Positions 11,258-23,327 of a DNA stretch of 64,000 nucleotides are shown piece after piece. The notes under the pieces were generated by a model. That model was not told the origin of the DNA, made no database searches, and saw only the letters and a program-made list of their open reading frames with translations. Positions within the stretch are counted from its first letter, which is position 1. Each line of letters begins with the position of its first letter. The DNA is from Prostheceraeus crozeri (Eukaryota; Platyhelminthes; Polycladida; Euryleptidae). The position numbers and the translations under genes are program-made. Location of the stretch: NCBI GenBank assembly GCA_907163375.1, contig CAJQUW010003414.1:144119-208118 (forward strand), in the 5' to 3' direction.

Positions 11258-12000
11258 GAATTACAATAATACATCAAATTATATTTATATGTTGCGACTT
11301 GTTCACAATGTAATAAGTCAGACGATTCGAGGGATTTATTTTCGGATTTTTCAAAGAAAAATATATTTTCTGATATTTCATTCTCAGATTTTAGCGTACA
11401 CCTTAAATTCATAATTAGAGCGATCATGGCATGGGAGGATCCCTTTACGCATAGATGTTAATTGTTAAGAATTACTTTCTAATACCTACCAAAATAATGA
11501 GACTGAGACTACACATTGAGTTGGATTGCCATTGCTCTATCGTGTGCGGTAGGGGGTGTCATATGTTGTGTCACTTGCGTGGCAACATATTATAAGAAAT
11601 GTATTCTACACTGTTTTTACACTTTGAAATCTAGCTAATTGTTATGTTAATTTATAGATCGGAATAACATACCGATTGGAATGAGCCCCATTTCATGCAT
11701 CGAATTATTCAACCATTATTCATAAGCAAGGTTTCATAATATTTGATGTTTTATCCTCTCTGAATGATAAGTGTCAACAGCCGGCAGGAAAGACGGAACA
11801 TTAATCTCCAGCAAACAGCCTTGTATTGTTAAAGCCGAACGAGCGCGCATGTACAAATTGTTACACTCTGGCCATGCATATGCATTAACTGTGGTAGTTT
11901 CAGTTACATCAACATGAAGTTCTAAATCACTTGCATTGCGTCCTCATGTAAGTGCAGTTGATGCAATTTCACTTGTTTCAACTGCTGAATAAAGAAATAC
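11258..12000. other. Non-coding, with a copy of a dispersed repeat
   Basis: No gene recognised. About 11670-11870 (GAGCCCCATTTCAT, then GATGTTTTATC and CTCTGAATGA) is similar in order to 14800-15000 and so belongs to the same repeat family. Confidence 0.5.
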
Positions 12001-14200
12001 CATAGATATCACTTTCTTAGATAGCGTTCGAGCTCCTCACAGCTTGTGTAAGTTGTATGAAACACAGATAGCGTCAGACTGTCTGACAAGGTATTTCCAC
12101 ATTTTGCACACGCTGAAGTTTGTATGAAAGGCTCTGTCTCAACACAATTTTGTGACGCTATTCTAACTTCGAACGCTATGACAGCGCTAAGATAGCGTTT
12201 TCTAGCGCTATAGTAGAATAACACTGCCCGCCTGCATAGATTGATCTGTTGATTATCTGACCCAAGATTGCTATGGCTCGTAATTGCACATTGTGAATGT
12301 AACCGTAATTTCAACTTGTTCTGTTATCGAGATACGCTAAGATAGCGTTTCTTTATAACATAGCGGATAATCTCCTTGTACAACAGCGAACACAATAGAT
12401 TCTGTTGCCAGTCAAGACTTTCACACCTAGTTGCGTTGGAATAAGGGAATAGACAGAATGAATGCCCATACAAATTCATAGCGTTGTATTGTTACTCTTT
12501 CATAAGTGTCTTCTTTTGATAAAGCAGTTGCTGATTGTATTTGATATGAAATCTATTCTTTAATGATTGACTTGTTAACAATTCTCATCACTAATATAAA
12601 AATAGGATTTCTGAATTTTACCTTAAGCACATCTGATCACAATGGCAGACCACAGCTTTGACGCTAGTCGATTTTCCATTGCGTCGTCTCAGGACATTGA
12701 TCGCGTTGTTTCATGTTCACGGTCAAAGAACACCGTTAGAAATAGTTCCTGGTGCACAAAGTTATATGAAGATTGGGCCACTTGGAGAAACCAACAATCT
12801 TCCACAACACAAGAAAATGATTACTTGGTTCCCCAACTAACAGATTTGTGGACGGCTCCAAAGGCTGACATTTCAAGAGCCTTGAAACATTTTATATTCG
12901 AGATCCGACGGCAGGATGGAACCGAGTATCCTCCCAATACTATTTACAATATTGTTTGCGGATTGGCCCGATTTATCCGAGAAGAAAGACCCAACTGCAA
13001 TATAATGGATAAGGAGGATTTCAATTTTGTGCAATTTGTCCGTGCTTTAGATGCCTGCATGAGAAATCTCACTTCTCGGGGCATCGGATCCCATCACAGG
13101 AGAGCTGATCCGATATCAGAGGATAGTGAGGCGAAACTATGGGATACCAATGCATTTTCCTTACATGATGGAAATGGACTATTGCGGGCCGTTTACTTCT
13201 ACAACTGTAAAGTTTTCGGGCTCAGAGCGTGCGACGAGCATCGCCAGATGCAACTGGAGCAATTCACGTTTTCAGAAGACGACCATGGGAAGTTTGTTGA
13301 GTACACGGGTCGCGGCAACAGTCTTTTCCGGTGGAATCCGCGATCGCAAGATACAAAACAAGTGTGTTCGACAATACGATAGCGATAACAATCGATCGGT
13401 ATATAAGATATTGAAACTTTACGTCAGCCGGCTTCGAAGCATGGGTGTTTTTACGGGAGCATTTTACCGTCGACCACTACGAAACATTATCCCGGACCAG
13501 CCCAGATTCGCCACTTCTCCCGTTGGAGTCAATTCCATCAGAAAATTGTTGCCGGAGGCCGCATCCATAGCCGATATCAAAGGATACATCACGGCACATT
13601 CTGGCAAAGTAACATGTGCGACAAGGCTATTCCGAGAAAATGTAGACGAGCAGTTAATAGAATCAAGAACTGGGCATCGAAGCAATGCTGTTGAAGCATA
13701 CAAAAGAAAAGGACCGGAGCAAGAAGTGATGCTTAGCAGCCTTCTAGACCCGCCTAAACCAAAGACTAAATTATGTAATTGCTTTCATACATCCATTGAT
13801 CAAATTGATTTTGATTTCAGTATAAATGTGTCTTTCTAAATTAATAAATTAGATCTGGAATTAATTGTTTTCTACAAATCTGAAATTGTGACAGTAGACT
13901 ACATTGATATGAAAACAAAAAAAGCTGAATAAGTTTTAATACTGATGTTGGAACTCTTGTAACTTGACAAGTAGTAAACATGCAAAAACATTCCGCCAAA
14001 GGTGCATAAAATAAGATAGCTTTCATTTACAATTACAGACAACAACCAATTTCCTAGTGTTAAGTAGCGTTTCTCAGAACTTCAATAAATAGCGCATAGA
14101 TTGGCGCTTCATGATAAAGAATAGCGCGTTCTGAAATACTTAGTTTGTCGGATAACGCTATCATAGCGCTAAGATAGCGTTCCAAAACATCTGCAAACTG
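12000..14200 (+). mobile_element. Crypton-type tyrosine-recombinase element
   Basis: A single tyrosine-recombinase gene is flanked on both sides by clusters of GATAGCGTT/AGCGCTA motifs. An identical 16-mer, GCGCTAAGATAGCGTT, lies at 12184-12199 and 14166-14181 in direct orientation, and a close match is at 12334-12350. Cryptons lack TIRs and long target duplications, so the precise ends cannot be set. I bound the element by the outermost motif clusters (12020 and about 14185). Confidence 0.6.
12642..13839 (+). pseudogene. Crypton-like tyrosine recombinase, one frameshift
   Basis: It starts at ATG 12642, in the context TCACAATGGCA. The N-terminal 150 residues resemble a core-binding SAM-like domain (WATWRNQQ, YPPNTIYNIVCGLARFIRE). 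The catalytic domain has FGLRACDEHR (first catalytic Arg, residue 195), TAHSGKVTCATRLF (the HxxR box with Lys replacing Arg), RTGHRSNAVEAYKR (His and the nucleophilic Tyr), and GAFYRRPL before them. This matches animal CryptonA/DUF3504-type proteins, the group that gave rise to KCTD1, ZMYM2 and QRICH1 domains. One frameshift near 13320 separates two otherwise open halves of 246 and about 150 residues, so the copy is young or under some constraint. The enzyme would recombine circular element DNA with chromosomal sites. Confidence 0.8.
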
Positions 14201-14790
14201 TTGACCAGCCAAAATTGCTAGTTATAGATATCTATGGTTGAAAAACGATTTCTATGCCATTCATTGAGGAACAATAAAGTACAAATTCCCTAATAGTTCA
14301 AGCAATTACATAGAAATCGGCTAAGTGTGGTGATAAATCGCTTACATTACTCTGTCCAAAAAAACAGTGTAACAATTCGGTTGCAACACTCGTTTGTCGA
14401 TGTCGGGCTTCGCCCTCGATCTTCACTCGTGATGCAACCTTCAATTATATTTCGAAGTTGAGCGTCTAATTGGCAGATTTCTATACTCCACATTTTCGCT
14501 ACTGTTCCAGCAAAATTATAGGGATTGTTTTAAAATTTCGTTGAGTTAATTCAGGTTCTGTATTACAGTAATCATAATTGGGAGTTCAATGCACGTGAGG
14601 AGATGTCAAGTGGCAAAAATTCTTAAATTCATCCTTTCAACCGCAAATAGTTCACTGCTGATACTCGCGTTACATTTCACTCTATTGTGTAGGACGTTCA
14701 ACACCGCAAGCTAAGGACGTCATCATATTCATTTACTGTGAAGAATGTATTCTTTTTTTCATAACTTGCAAAATTAGTTCATTCTGATGT
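14201..14790. other. No recognisable gene
   Basis: AT-rich spacer. A short GC-richer phrase (GTCGGGCTTCGCCCTCG) near 14402 can form a small hairpin. Confidence 0.45.
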
Positions 14791-14794
14791 CATA

Positions 14795-15550
14795 TTGAAG
14801 ATCGGGAGATGATGTCGATTACAATGAGCCCCATTTCATATATTAAACTATTTGACAGTCGTTCATTAGCAAGACAGTTATCATTTCGATGTTTTATCTT
14901 CTCTGAATGAAAAGAGTCAACAGGCGCGAATGAAGGAAATTGCTTTGATCTCCGACATTCACATTTGTATTGTTAACACTGAACGCGCGCGCTTCAACAT
15001 ACACAGAATTAGACAGGTCGTCTCTTCTTCTGTTTGACTAGAAGGGGAGCATTGGAACATGTAACGTTAATGAAATGGCACAATCTGCTGACATAATACC
15101 ATAGCAATCGAACAATGAGCAGCCAGTTCAACATTAAACAAGCCAAAATGTGCAAAGTTTCAGTGACTGTTATCAACCAGATCACACAGCAAAGAGACAC
15201 AGTCGATGTCAAGTTCTACAGAGAAGTTTGTGAACGTTTTTCATGCGCCTGCTATCTTTTTTTAAAATGATCGGAGGGCCCAACATTATCGAGAAAACTT
15301 TTGTACAATGATCTGAAATCTTCGAATCTGAAGGAGTCGTGGCGATCGGAGCATTTTGAAGGAATTCACAGCAATCCGCAAACGACGCACGACTATTTTT
15401 CCTATCTCTGTAAGGTATTAAAAATTTCTTTTTGCCCACTTATTAAGTTCCTGCATGTGCCATCTGTTTGAATCAGTTTGCACTTCTAGCAAAGTGACAC
15501 GATTAAACAATCTGTTTCTGTGTCAACATATTTTCGCTCGGAATGTGCGT
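14795..15550 (-). repeat. Dispersed repeat copy carrying the uninterrupted empty site
   Basis: The region 15090-15480 on the minus strand matches 7800-8448 and continues through GGTATTATGTCAGCAG without the 8.45-kb insertion. Its other part (14795-15070) matches 11670-11870. TTTGACTAGAAGGGGAGCATTGG-like sequence near 15035 recurs at about 58048-58075. A minus-strand frame (15439-15209) is open but I do not recognise it. Confidence 0.6.
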
Positions 15551-16106
15551 CGAATTGCCAGATTTCTATTACTCGATTGCCGAGCGTGAGAGCAGGTGGT
15601 AAATGCAGCTGCGCGCCGAATCGGCACGTCAATGAAACTTGATCTAGCATTAACTGGCGCCGGAGTTGACGCTAGGCTTTCTCTATTAATACGGAACTCA
15701 AGTTGCTACTGCCCCTAGTAGCAATTTGCCTAGCGCTACCCCTAGGAAATGCTATAGCAAATGCTAGCCCTATTAATACGTAAGTTGCTGCCTAGGTTAG
15801 TGTTTAGTGTTATCTCTATTGACACGGCCCATGGCCCCTTCGAGCTAGTTAGTGCCAATGACATGGGGGCACCCATGTATGGCAGTATGTCCCTAAGACG
15901 TCAGAGTCAGCTCATCGCTAGATAATGTGGAGGATAAGAAGAACCAGAAAAAAGGTGGGGTGATGCTTGTAGGATATTCTAAAAGAGCTTCAGCGCCTAT
16001 TTGCTGCCGTGGTAAACAGTAACACATGAGTTCTTATTGTTCTTATTGTTGTCCTCTTTAATGCAGTAACTAATTATCGCTCTTCTCCTTCTCCTTTATG
16101 GTGCAG
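15551..16106. other. Presumed intron with CTATTAATACG repeats
   Basis: Near 15680-15790 the phrases CTATTAATACG, GCTAGCCC and CCCCTAGTAGC/GCTACCCCTAGG recur in direct and inverted order, suggesting a decayed MITE. The stretch ends in the pyrimidine-rich acceptor of the next exon. Confidence 0.45.
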
Positions 16107-16313
16107 GTGTCAAGGGTCACATGGCTGATTTGAATCCACATTTCAATTTTCATGGAAATATGATTCCTCACAATACAGGAGAATTCGGAAATCAGTGTCG
16201 CAATGACGGCAATTGGATTATCAAAGCTTCGGATCCCGTTTGTGTGGTGTTTGATGAAAAGAATGAAGACTTAACCCTCGACATCTGCATTGTTCCCTAC
16301 TGCAGTAAGCAGC
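16107..16313 (+). CDS. Exon with C-terminal half of a kringle domain
   Basis: The acceptor tttatggtgcag precedes 16107 and the exon begins at phase 1. The frame carries IPHNTGEFGNQCRNDGN, then PVCVVFDE and LDICIVPYCS. These match NYCRNPDG, PWCYT and the final CxxPxC of kringles, supplying cysteines 3 to 6. The usual PWC Trp is Val here. Two donors are possible, after 16304 (just after the last Cys) or after 16313; both give phase 1. Together with 4327-4521 this completes a six-cysteine kringle. It is likely the extracellular part of a secreted or membrane protein. Confidence 0.7.
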
Positions 16314-17400
16314 GTAAGTATAATGTATTTTCCTATTTCATCGTTGAATACCGGGTATGGTCTTCGGGAGGCATTATCGGAGGATCAGTCCGTAGGTTGG
16401 TCATCAACAAATTGAATAACACGATGAAATCGACACGAAGTCAACCGTTAATTGCATCGATAGCGAAGTGGCTACCTTCTTGGGCAGCTGACATTGAAAT
16501 CGTTGGTTTGAGTCCAATCAAATACAGTTTTCAGATATCTATTTGGTCGCTAAAAATCGAGTATGATGAATAACACTGAAGTTTTCGATACCAAAGCAAT
16601 GATGGCTATTTTGAGTAACAATAGAATGGAATGAAATAAACGACAGATTTAATTGTCAAGGATGTGCGTCTGGTAGAATAGCAATATGACCTCTAGAATA
16701 GGAAGTCAAGTTTCATGCAATACACAATAGTGGCACATAAATCGCATGCATTTGAATCAGTCACATGAGTAAATCTAAGCTTCATGCCCCAACTAAGTTC
16801 CCTGGATGTGCCGCTACCTTGAGTCAATTTCCATTCTAGTCAACTTCAGGTAGATAGCTTACTATTGTGGACCCAGGATAAACCTCTGCCTACCAACTGA
16901 GCTACGAGCCGCTTGCATGCGACTGTGTCAATTGGCAGGATCAAACCCTCACAATCAGACATCAGTTGTCATAGGTATTATAATCAATGAATAAATAACT
17001 CGTCACAATTGTGACCGCAACATTGAGGTGGTTAGCGTGGATGGATTGTCCACCAAAGCATCTTAAACCTTGTAGTAAATGCAAACACGAAAGAGAGAAC
17101 ACCTGTGATGATCCGGGAATTGAAGAAATACAAATTTATGCAATTACTTTAATGGAAAATCCTAGAGGAAACTAGTTTATAAGTCTAGAACGCATAGATA
17201 TAAGTACTATCAAAAACATTGTGATCCATGCATGGTACGTAATATATATGGATGGACAAGCTACCAACATGAAAATATCAGGAAAAATGAAACTTAAAAC
17301 TGATGTTTTTTTATTTTTGCAATCCGAAGACGAAAATACAAGTCTAATACCAACGACGAGATGCTAGCCTTATATTATTAATGAGGATGTACAAAACTGA
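16314..17400. other. Presumed intron, contains a tRNA-like relic
   Basis: No coding domain recognised except the tRNA-like motifs at 16885-16947, described separately. Confidence 0.45.
16885..16947 (-). repeat. tRNA-like relic with B-box motif before A box
   Basis: On the minus strand TAGCTCAGTTGGTAGGCAGA (16904-16885) is a near-consensus A box and D arm. GGTTTGATCC (16947-16938), which resembles a B box, lies upstream of it rather than downstream. No complete cloverleaf folds by eye. This could be two head-to-tail tRNA-derived fragments or a rearranged SINE. Confidence 0.45.
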
Positions 17401-17439
17401 AGAAAGTTGAATTTTCAGATTACTATGCATGGAGATGCG

Positions 17440-18310
17440 AGCTCCTAGGTATGCAAGCAGTGCAAGTAGTCAGGGAGAAACCATGTGACTTCAAAAAGAA
17501 GGACATCGGCCATCAATCTCCAACTCGGACCACATGGTGTGGACAAATCGACCAAATCGAATGAACTATTAGGCAGTACTCTCCATACCTGAAGAAGCGT
17601 AGCTAAATTATAAAGTAATCCCATCATTACCAAAGGCAAGATGGAATTTCATGGGACCTCTTTCTTTAGAATTGTTGATCAGACTATATGTAATTTGACA
17701 ACCTCGAAAGATCGAAGCATCCATGGATGTTGTGAAGCCTTCCGCAAATTGCTTGTTTGCTATGGAAATGTGAGTATCCCACACAGCTTCGAAAAGCACT
17801 GTGTCCCAGGCTGGCATACAATCTGTTCTCAACTTAACAGTAAAACACGCGACGACCAGATAGAAGAACGACAAGAAATTACAAACAAGCAATTGAAGCA
17901 CCTAGATAAAGTGCGAGAGGAAAAATGGATGCAAACGATAGAGATCATAGATATCAAGCTTTCGAATAGGACAACCTGGAAAGCCTTGAACAGATTCACC
18001 TGATCACAGTGAAAAACAGGCCTACCTGCCTCTCCAAACAACCAAATGAATTTCCTCTAGCCTCCCACTGAATGGAAGGTTGAATAATCTTGATGATAGG
18101 TTTACACAAGTCGATTCTGAACAAAAAAGCAGCACGGAACAAATCTAACACTGCCGACGACCAGTGCAAAGACATCACATCAGTTGGAGTGGAAAAATCA
18201 TTGAATACTCTGAAGCTCAGGAAAACACCAGATTCTGACCGCAATCACCCAGAGCTCCATGCAAAGTCCATCGCAACTCTGTTCGATTGTTGGCGGTTTT
18301 TCTCTACATG
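17440..18310 (+). pseudogene. LINE endonuclease/RT linker fragment
   Basis: The frame 17641-18003 has HCVPGWHTICSQLN, then HLDKVREEKWMQTIEIIDIKLSNRTTWKALNRF. These match the linker between the apurinic endonuclease and RT domains in a common group of non-LTR elements (pattern PGWDxEC...ARRERWEETIESxDFTHSSRKAW). A second frame (18090-18315) continues into the RT start with ADDQCKDIT and LNTLKLRKTPDSDRNHPE. Several frameshifts and stops occur, no palm motif remains, and both ends are truncated. Confidence 0.65.
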
Positions 18311-18623
18311 TGTAAGCATGCAGCGAATACCTGTAACGCAAATTATTAATACGAAATATCTGAATGCTCAACCATTTTTAATAAATTCAAGAAATGCTAA
18401 ACACATCTCTTCTGCTCATTTATTGAAATTTATTGTCATAGCGGATAGACCTCAATATGTCCTCAAAATGTTTTCTTACAGCCCGAACTTGAGTTATTGT
18501 CTCATGTTTCGGTGGTCGGATGATGCATAATGACGATTCCGATGTGAGCGGATATCACATGTAGTCGTCTCTCACAAGCCTACTCATGTCATCGGCATTC
18601 ACTGTACATGTCTCTGGTACACA
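18311..18623. other. No recognisable gene
   Basis: Spacer between the LINE fragment and the M-family end. Confidence 0.4.
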
Positions 18624-18800
18624 TACACTGAAAATCGCTTGCTACCAGTCACGTAAGAATGATGCACACCAAAATATTTTTTGGTATATTTTTGTGTCGA
18701 TTTGTATGCTTTTCGCATGCTATTTCAACTGTGGTATGATTTACATACTAAAGCCATTCCAGTACAATGCTAAAGGAAAACATGAATGATGTATGTATTT
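18624..18800 (+). repeat. Left-end fragment of the M-family MITE
   Basis: It starts CACTGAAAATCGCT and continues GATGCACACCAA, TTTGGTATATTTTTG and GTATGCTTTTCGCATG, as in the complete copy at 41602. The matching right part probably resumes at about 22405, so the intervening 3.6 kb would be later insertions. Confidence 0.6.
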
Positions 18801-18929
18801 CTCTCATTGTTAGATTGGATTTCTCTTCATAAACCAACGACATCTAGTGATACGTCCAATCTGAAATGCAGCTATTGATCTTTCCTTCTATCTAAAGAGA
18901 TATCTTTGAATCTATGAATCAAATAAGCG

Positions 18930-21328
18930 CAGAGCTGGAAAAATTCCACTGAAATTTTTTAATTCCAATTCCAGAGCAGAAATTTCAATTCCAATTCCAA
19001 TTCCAGTCCAACCAGTTCAATTCCAATTCCAATTCCAATTCCATAATGAGATTCAATTCCGATAATTGCATGGCGCGTATATGTTAATGTATCTAAAGTT
19101 TCCTCACTTCAATCTAACCCATGTGCCGGTATCGTATCCTCGTTATTCCTGTGTGCCGTTCCCTGCGTCGTTCCTATGTGCGTTCTCATGTTCATAGTTC
19201 ACATTTCTTGTGTACATGTACATGTATATATGTAGCCGGTCAACCTACGCCATTTTCGTTTCGTAAACGAGATATTCAACATCTTGTGAAAAAGAGAAAA
19301 GAAAACTAACGGTCAGCAAAGAATCAAACGCTGAGAGAGAGCATAGAAATTAACAGTACCATAGAAAGTCCTAGAATGGAAATTGCATGAAAATTATGGC
19401 ACACGCCGGGGGAACTAAGTTGGGGCAAAACGCAAATTGGCTGATTTCCATGTTTCTTATTTGTATTTATATTGATCAAGCCAAATTGTGAGCTGGATTG
19501 CTGCCCCTTGTCCAAAGATCATACACAAAAGCAATAGTGAATTACAAAATACTGTGGCGACAGGATGACAAAGAAAGAAATCCTTTAAAACGCTCTGTAC
19601 GTTCATCATTTTGAAATATCGCTCCTATAATCTATCAAGAGTATTATCAGTCACATATGCAACTTGCATTGTCGATTTACAGAACATACATTCCTCCAGC
19701 TTGAAATCAGAGGTCAAGAAATCTCAGAGTATTCATTTTACTTGAAAGGGCTCCCCTGTTCACTATATTCGAACAATTTTCAAAATCTTTACATGCTTTC
19801 GAATATCAGCTTCCAAAATATCATCACACTATATCACATGTGTCATTTAATGATTAATTGAAAAATTCCAGCGACTATTCACTTATCTGAGAAATTATTG
19901 TCGGTGAAGAAGCTTTCAATGTGTTTATTCGACAAAAGCGCTAGGTTTCTTAACCGTATGAAGGAGAAATCATCCTATAATTAGATTTTTTCTATTGAAT
20001 TCTTGAGATATTCTTACAACCAGTGCACCGCCCACTTTCAATTATGACTTTGTGGACCAATTTTTAATTCGAATTTTGAAAAATAGTTGTTAATGACTGC
20101 TGCAAATCGACACAATATACCAGCCCAGGGAATAGTAGGCTATGCCACATGAAACAATGGCACCTGAGAGAGAGAAGGGGAGATGCGAATAAATCTATTA
20201 ATAAACTGACAGAAGAAAGAAATTCAATGTGCGAATAACGTGATTGTTGATGAAAGAAAAAACGATGATAAAAATGATATCATGAAAACTGATTAATGGT
20301 CCATGTTAAAAAAGGAGATTAAAAATTCCGTGATAAGAACGAAATGTGGTCGGGTCGAAAGCTAACGAGCAGAGATTAAAGGAAACTCTTTCAATTTTCA
20401 AAAGAAAGTGGATTTATCGTCAAGTGTCCAACATTTGCATAAATTAGAGACGATGAGAAATTGAAACAACAACTACCAACAGCAACACATACGACATCTT
20501 CAGTAGCTGTTAGAAGAACTCCGGGCTCTCGCGGTATAACTTGACTACAGAAGTAACAACTACAACTGCCTACCAGCAAACAACAACACAGTAGCGTATG
20601 CGGCAACACATCAGCGAGCGCGATTGAAGATTGACGGTATAAATGACACTGATATTCATGATATTTATGATATTATTTTGGTATAAGTGAGTCCGATCGA
20701 ATTGAAGTGAATTCAACATCAAGAAGTGAACTGCAAGTTTAAAGTTTTTCTTTTATCATTGAGTATCGTATTTGTATAACTATAGTCTTGAAAATTAATA
20801 TTGTCAATTGATGAGATTGGAAGTTGAATAGTATTTTATGCCATTTCCATTTTAATTGAATCATTAATTATTAGAATAATTTGTTGACACTGTCTATATT
20901 GTGATTTGAACTGACAGGCTGCCCTTTAATGCAGGGTTAATTTTCCTCTTTCCAAATCGATTGTTTTTCGTGTGTACAACAATTAAGTTAATCTCCAATT
21001 TTTGTGCTTATCCAATCAATAACTAAATTCAACAATTTTTTTATTTTGATTAATTATCTTACCTGATAAATAACTAAATAACAGATTGAACGAAGATGAT
21101 TATCTTTTGCGTGCAGTTAACACAACGGCCGAATACTGTGATTTCAATTTTTGTACAAATAGATTTATCACAGGTCTATCGAAAAAGTGGAATTGAGGTT
21201 TATCAAGGTCAATTCCAATTCCAGTAGATTTAAATATCGTCAATTCCAATTCCAATTTCGACGAAAAATGGAATTACACATGTAATTCCGGGTCGGAATT
21301 AATTCCAATTCCGACTTTACCAACTCTG
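18930..21328. mobile_element. Non-autonomous hAT element with 8-bp target duplication
   Basis: The termini are CAGAGCTGG on the left and CCAACTCTG on the right, the hAT pattern CAGxG...CxCTG. The element is flanked by a perfect direct repeat AATAAGCG (18922-18929 and 21329-21336). Inside both ends AATTCCA/TTCCAATTCCAA is repeated many times (18945-19045 and 21180-21320), consistent with arrayed transposase sites. No transposase frame is visible in the 2.4-kb interior, so movement would depend on a transposase supplied elsewhere. The intact duplication suggests a fairly recent insertion. Confidence 0.85.
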
Positions 21329-21336
21329 AATAAGCG

Positions 21337-22404
21337 GCAATGTGATGCTGTCGACAATTCCTCATCCAATTGTCATCTGAATTCTCAATGATCGGTTTCA
21401 ATTTAGTCTCATTTCAAGTTTAGCTATGTTGATGTCATGTGGTTGATGTTTGCGGTTGTGCTCAGACTGTGGTGGATTCCTTTCTGCCCGAGAAAAATAT
21501 GAATGTTTTCTTTTGAAATTGTCACAAAATACATGTACATTGACTTTGGCAATTTTCAATGCTTTGTCAGGATTTACATGGCAATTTGTAAGGTTTGGAT
21601 TGGAATAATTCACAATACATCACAAATTTAGACGTTGCTTTCTTGTAATTTTCATTATTTATTTTCATGACGATTCAACAGCCCTACATCCGATGACTGT
21701 AAAAGTTTTAAGTTTTTCATGCTATAAATTCGAGCAAATTTTTGAAGTACCTTTCTCTGTTATTTCTAAAATCTGGTTGTGATTTGTCATGACAAACATG
21801 ACAATTTACGAAGCACGCATTGCGATTTATTTGATGTCCTTTGACTGGTTATAGACCTACTTACATCACAAATGTGACAACCTCGAAAATGGTGTTTCCT
21901 ATAGACGCATGCATGCATATTAGACAAATAGGCATTCCAAAATAAAAAGGTTGCAACGGGAAACTGTGTGATAAATTAATGAGTGGCTACTCAACAGCCT
22001 AGTGAGCTGTACCGTAACGCTCTGATATCTTGATTGTATATATGATTATGTACTATATAATATCATTCAAATAAATGATAATATAAGATTGACAAAATCA
22101 GAGGTGCTGGCAATAATAAAAAGCAAACTGTATATTTTTGACCATTCCAGAAAAAGTCCGAAAATCTTTTCAGCATGCAAAAGATATCGAGGAAATTCAC
22201 ACTGTTGCCCAATTTTCATCAAACAATTCTGGCGTGTTGGTATTGAAATTCTGCATCACGTTCAATATTATTTCGGGAGGACTACTGCTCAAAACTGCCC
22301 ACTTAACAAAGTGGCATGCATATCAAGATGGCCTATGAAACTTCAGCATTCTCTTGGTACAATGTCTACAAGAATTGAACTGCAACTTCCGAAATTTGCA
22401 TTCA
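21337..22404. other. No recognisable gene
   Basis: AT-rich spacer. Overlapping open frames at 22089-22415 show no domain and run into the M repeat. Confidence 0.45.
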
Positions 22405-23240
22405 AAATTTCCTGATTCAAGGCATTTTGTCAATAAAGATCACTCAAAAGTTTATAGCACTTGCTACTGTTTTGCAAGCAGTTTGATAATGACATCTAAG
22501 AGTTAAACTTACGATACTTGGAATACTGAATTCGATTTTAGTGCACGCATGTCTAAGGCATTTCATAAATAATCATTAGGTATTCAACCAACAACAATTA
22601 CATCTTATGTAATTTTGAAATTAGGCATATTATCAATCCAAAATAAAAGCACATTATAATTCATGAAAACAAATATAGCTATGTGTGAGATATATCAGTC
22701 AACATGGCTTCACAAACAATATCGTTGATTGAAATGATGTTTATCAACTGAATCATGAAGTGAGGGTAAATAATAGTCGTGTTAATGTTGTTAGGCAAGT
22801 AGCAAGGACGACATAAATCATTGCTCAATAGTTCTTATGTAGCTGATGTACTCTAAATACCACGCTATCCATAAGAATGCACATGCCTGGTGCTACAGAA
22901 AGAAGCTATTTGAAAGTAGCATGTAATACATATAATTTTTCTGGTGGGTGACTTAAAACTCTACATACGAAAGCTATACAAATGAGGACCAATTTGCATC
23001 GGGCGGCTTAACTAAAGCATACCAACAACTCGTATTTCATCGTAAAGCAGCCTATCACAGACAGAGTAGTTCGTATCGCTACATCCCAATCACATACGGA
23101 AGTAAGCGAGCTTTCATTTGAAAAACATATCTGATATCTGTAAACATACGAGAATCTCATATCAAATGCTAGTTTCAAATTGTATGTAAATTTGGTATAT
23201 GTTAGTGCGTAACTTTCGTATCCAGCAGTTTACAATGCAT
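22405..23240 (+). repeat. Right part of an M-family MITE
   Basis: TTTTGTCAATAAAGATCAC, CGATTTTAGTGCACG, CATTTCATAAATAATCA, CGTATTTCATCGTAAAGCAG and the end TTCGTATCCAGCAGTTTACA follow the order seen at 45184-45869 and 56280-57085. Confidence 0.65.
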
Positions 23241-23327
23241 TTGTACACTTTTAGCACACGTGGAGTAATGCCGCTATTCGTGAGTAGTATGTAGTGGTTC
23301 CTGAAGATCTTTTATGCGTGTGATACA

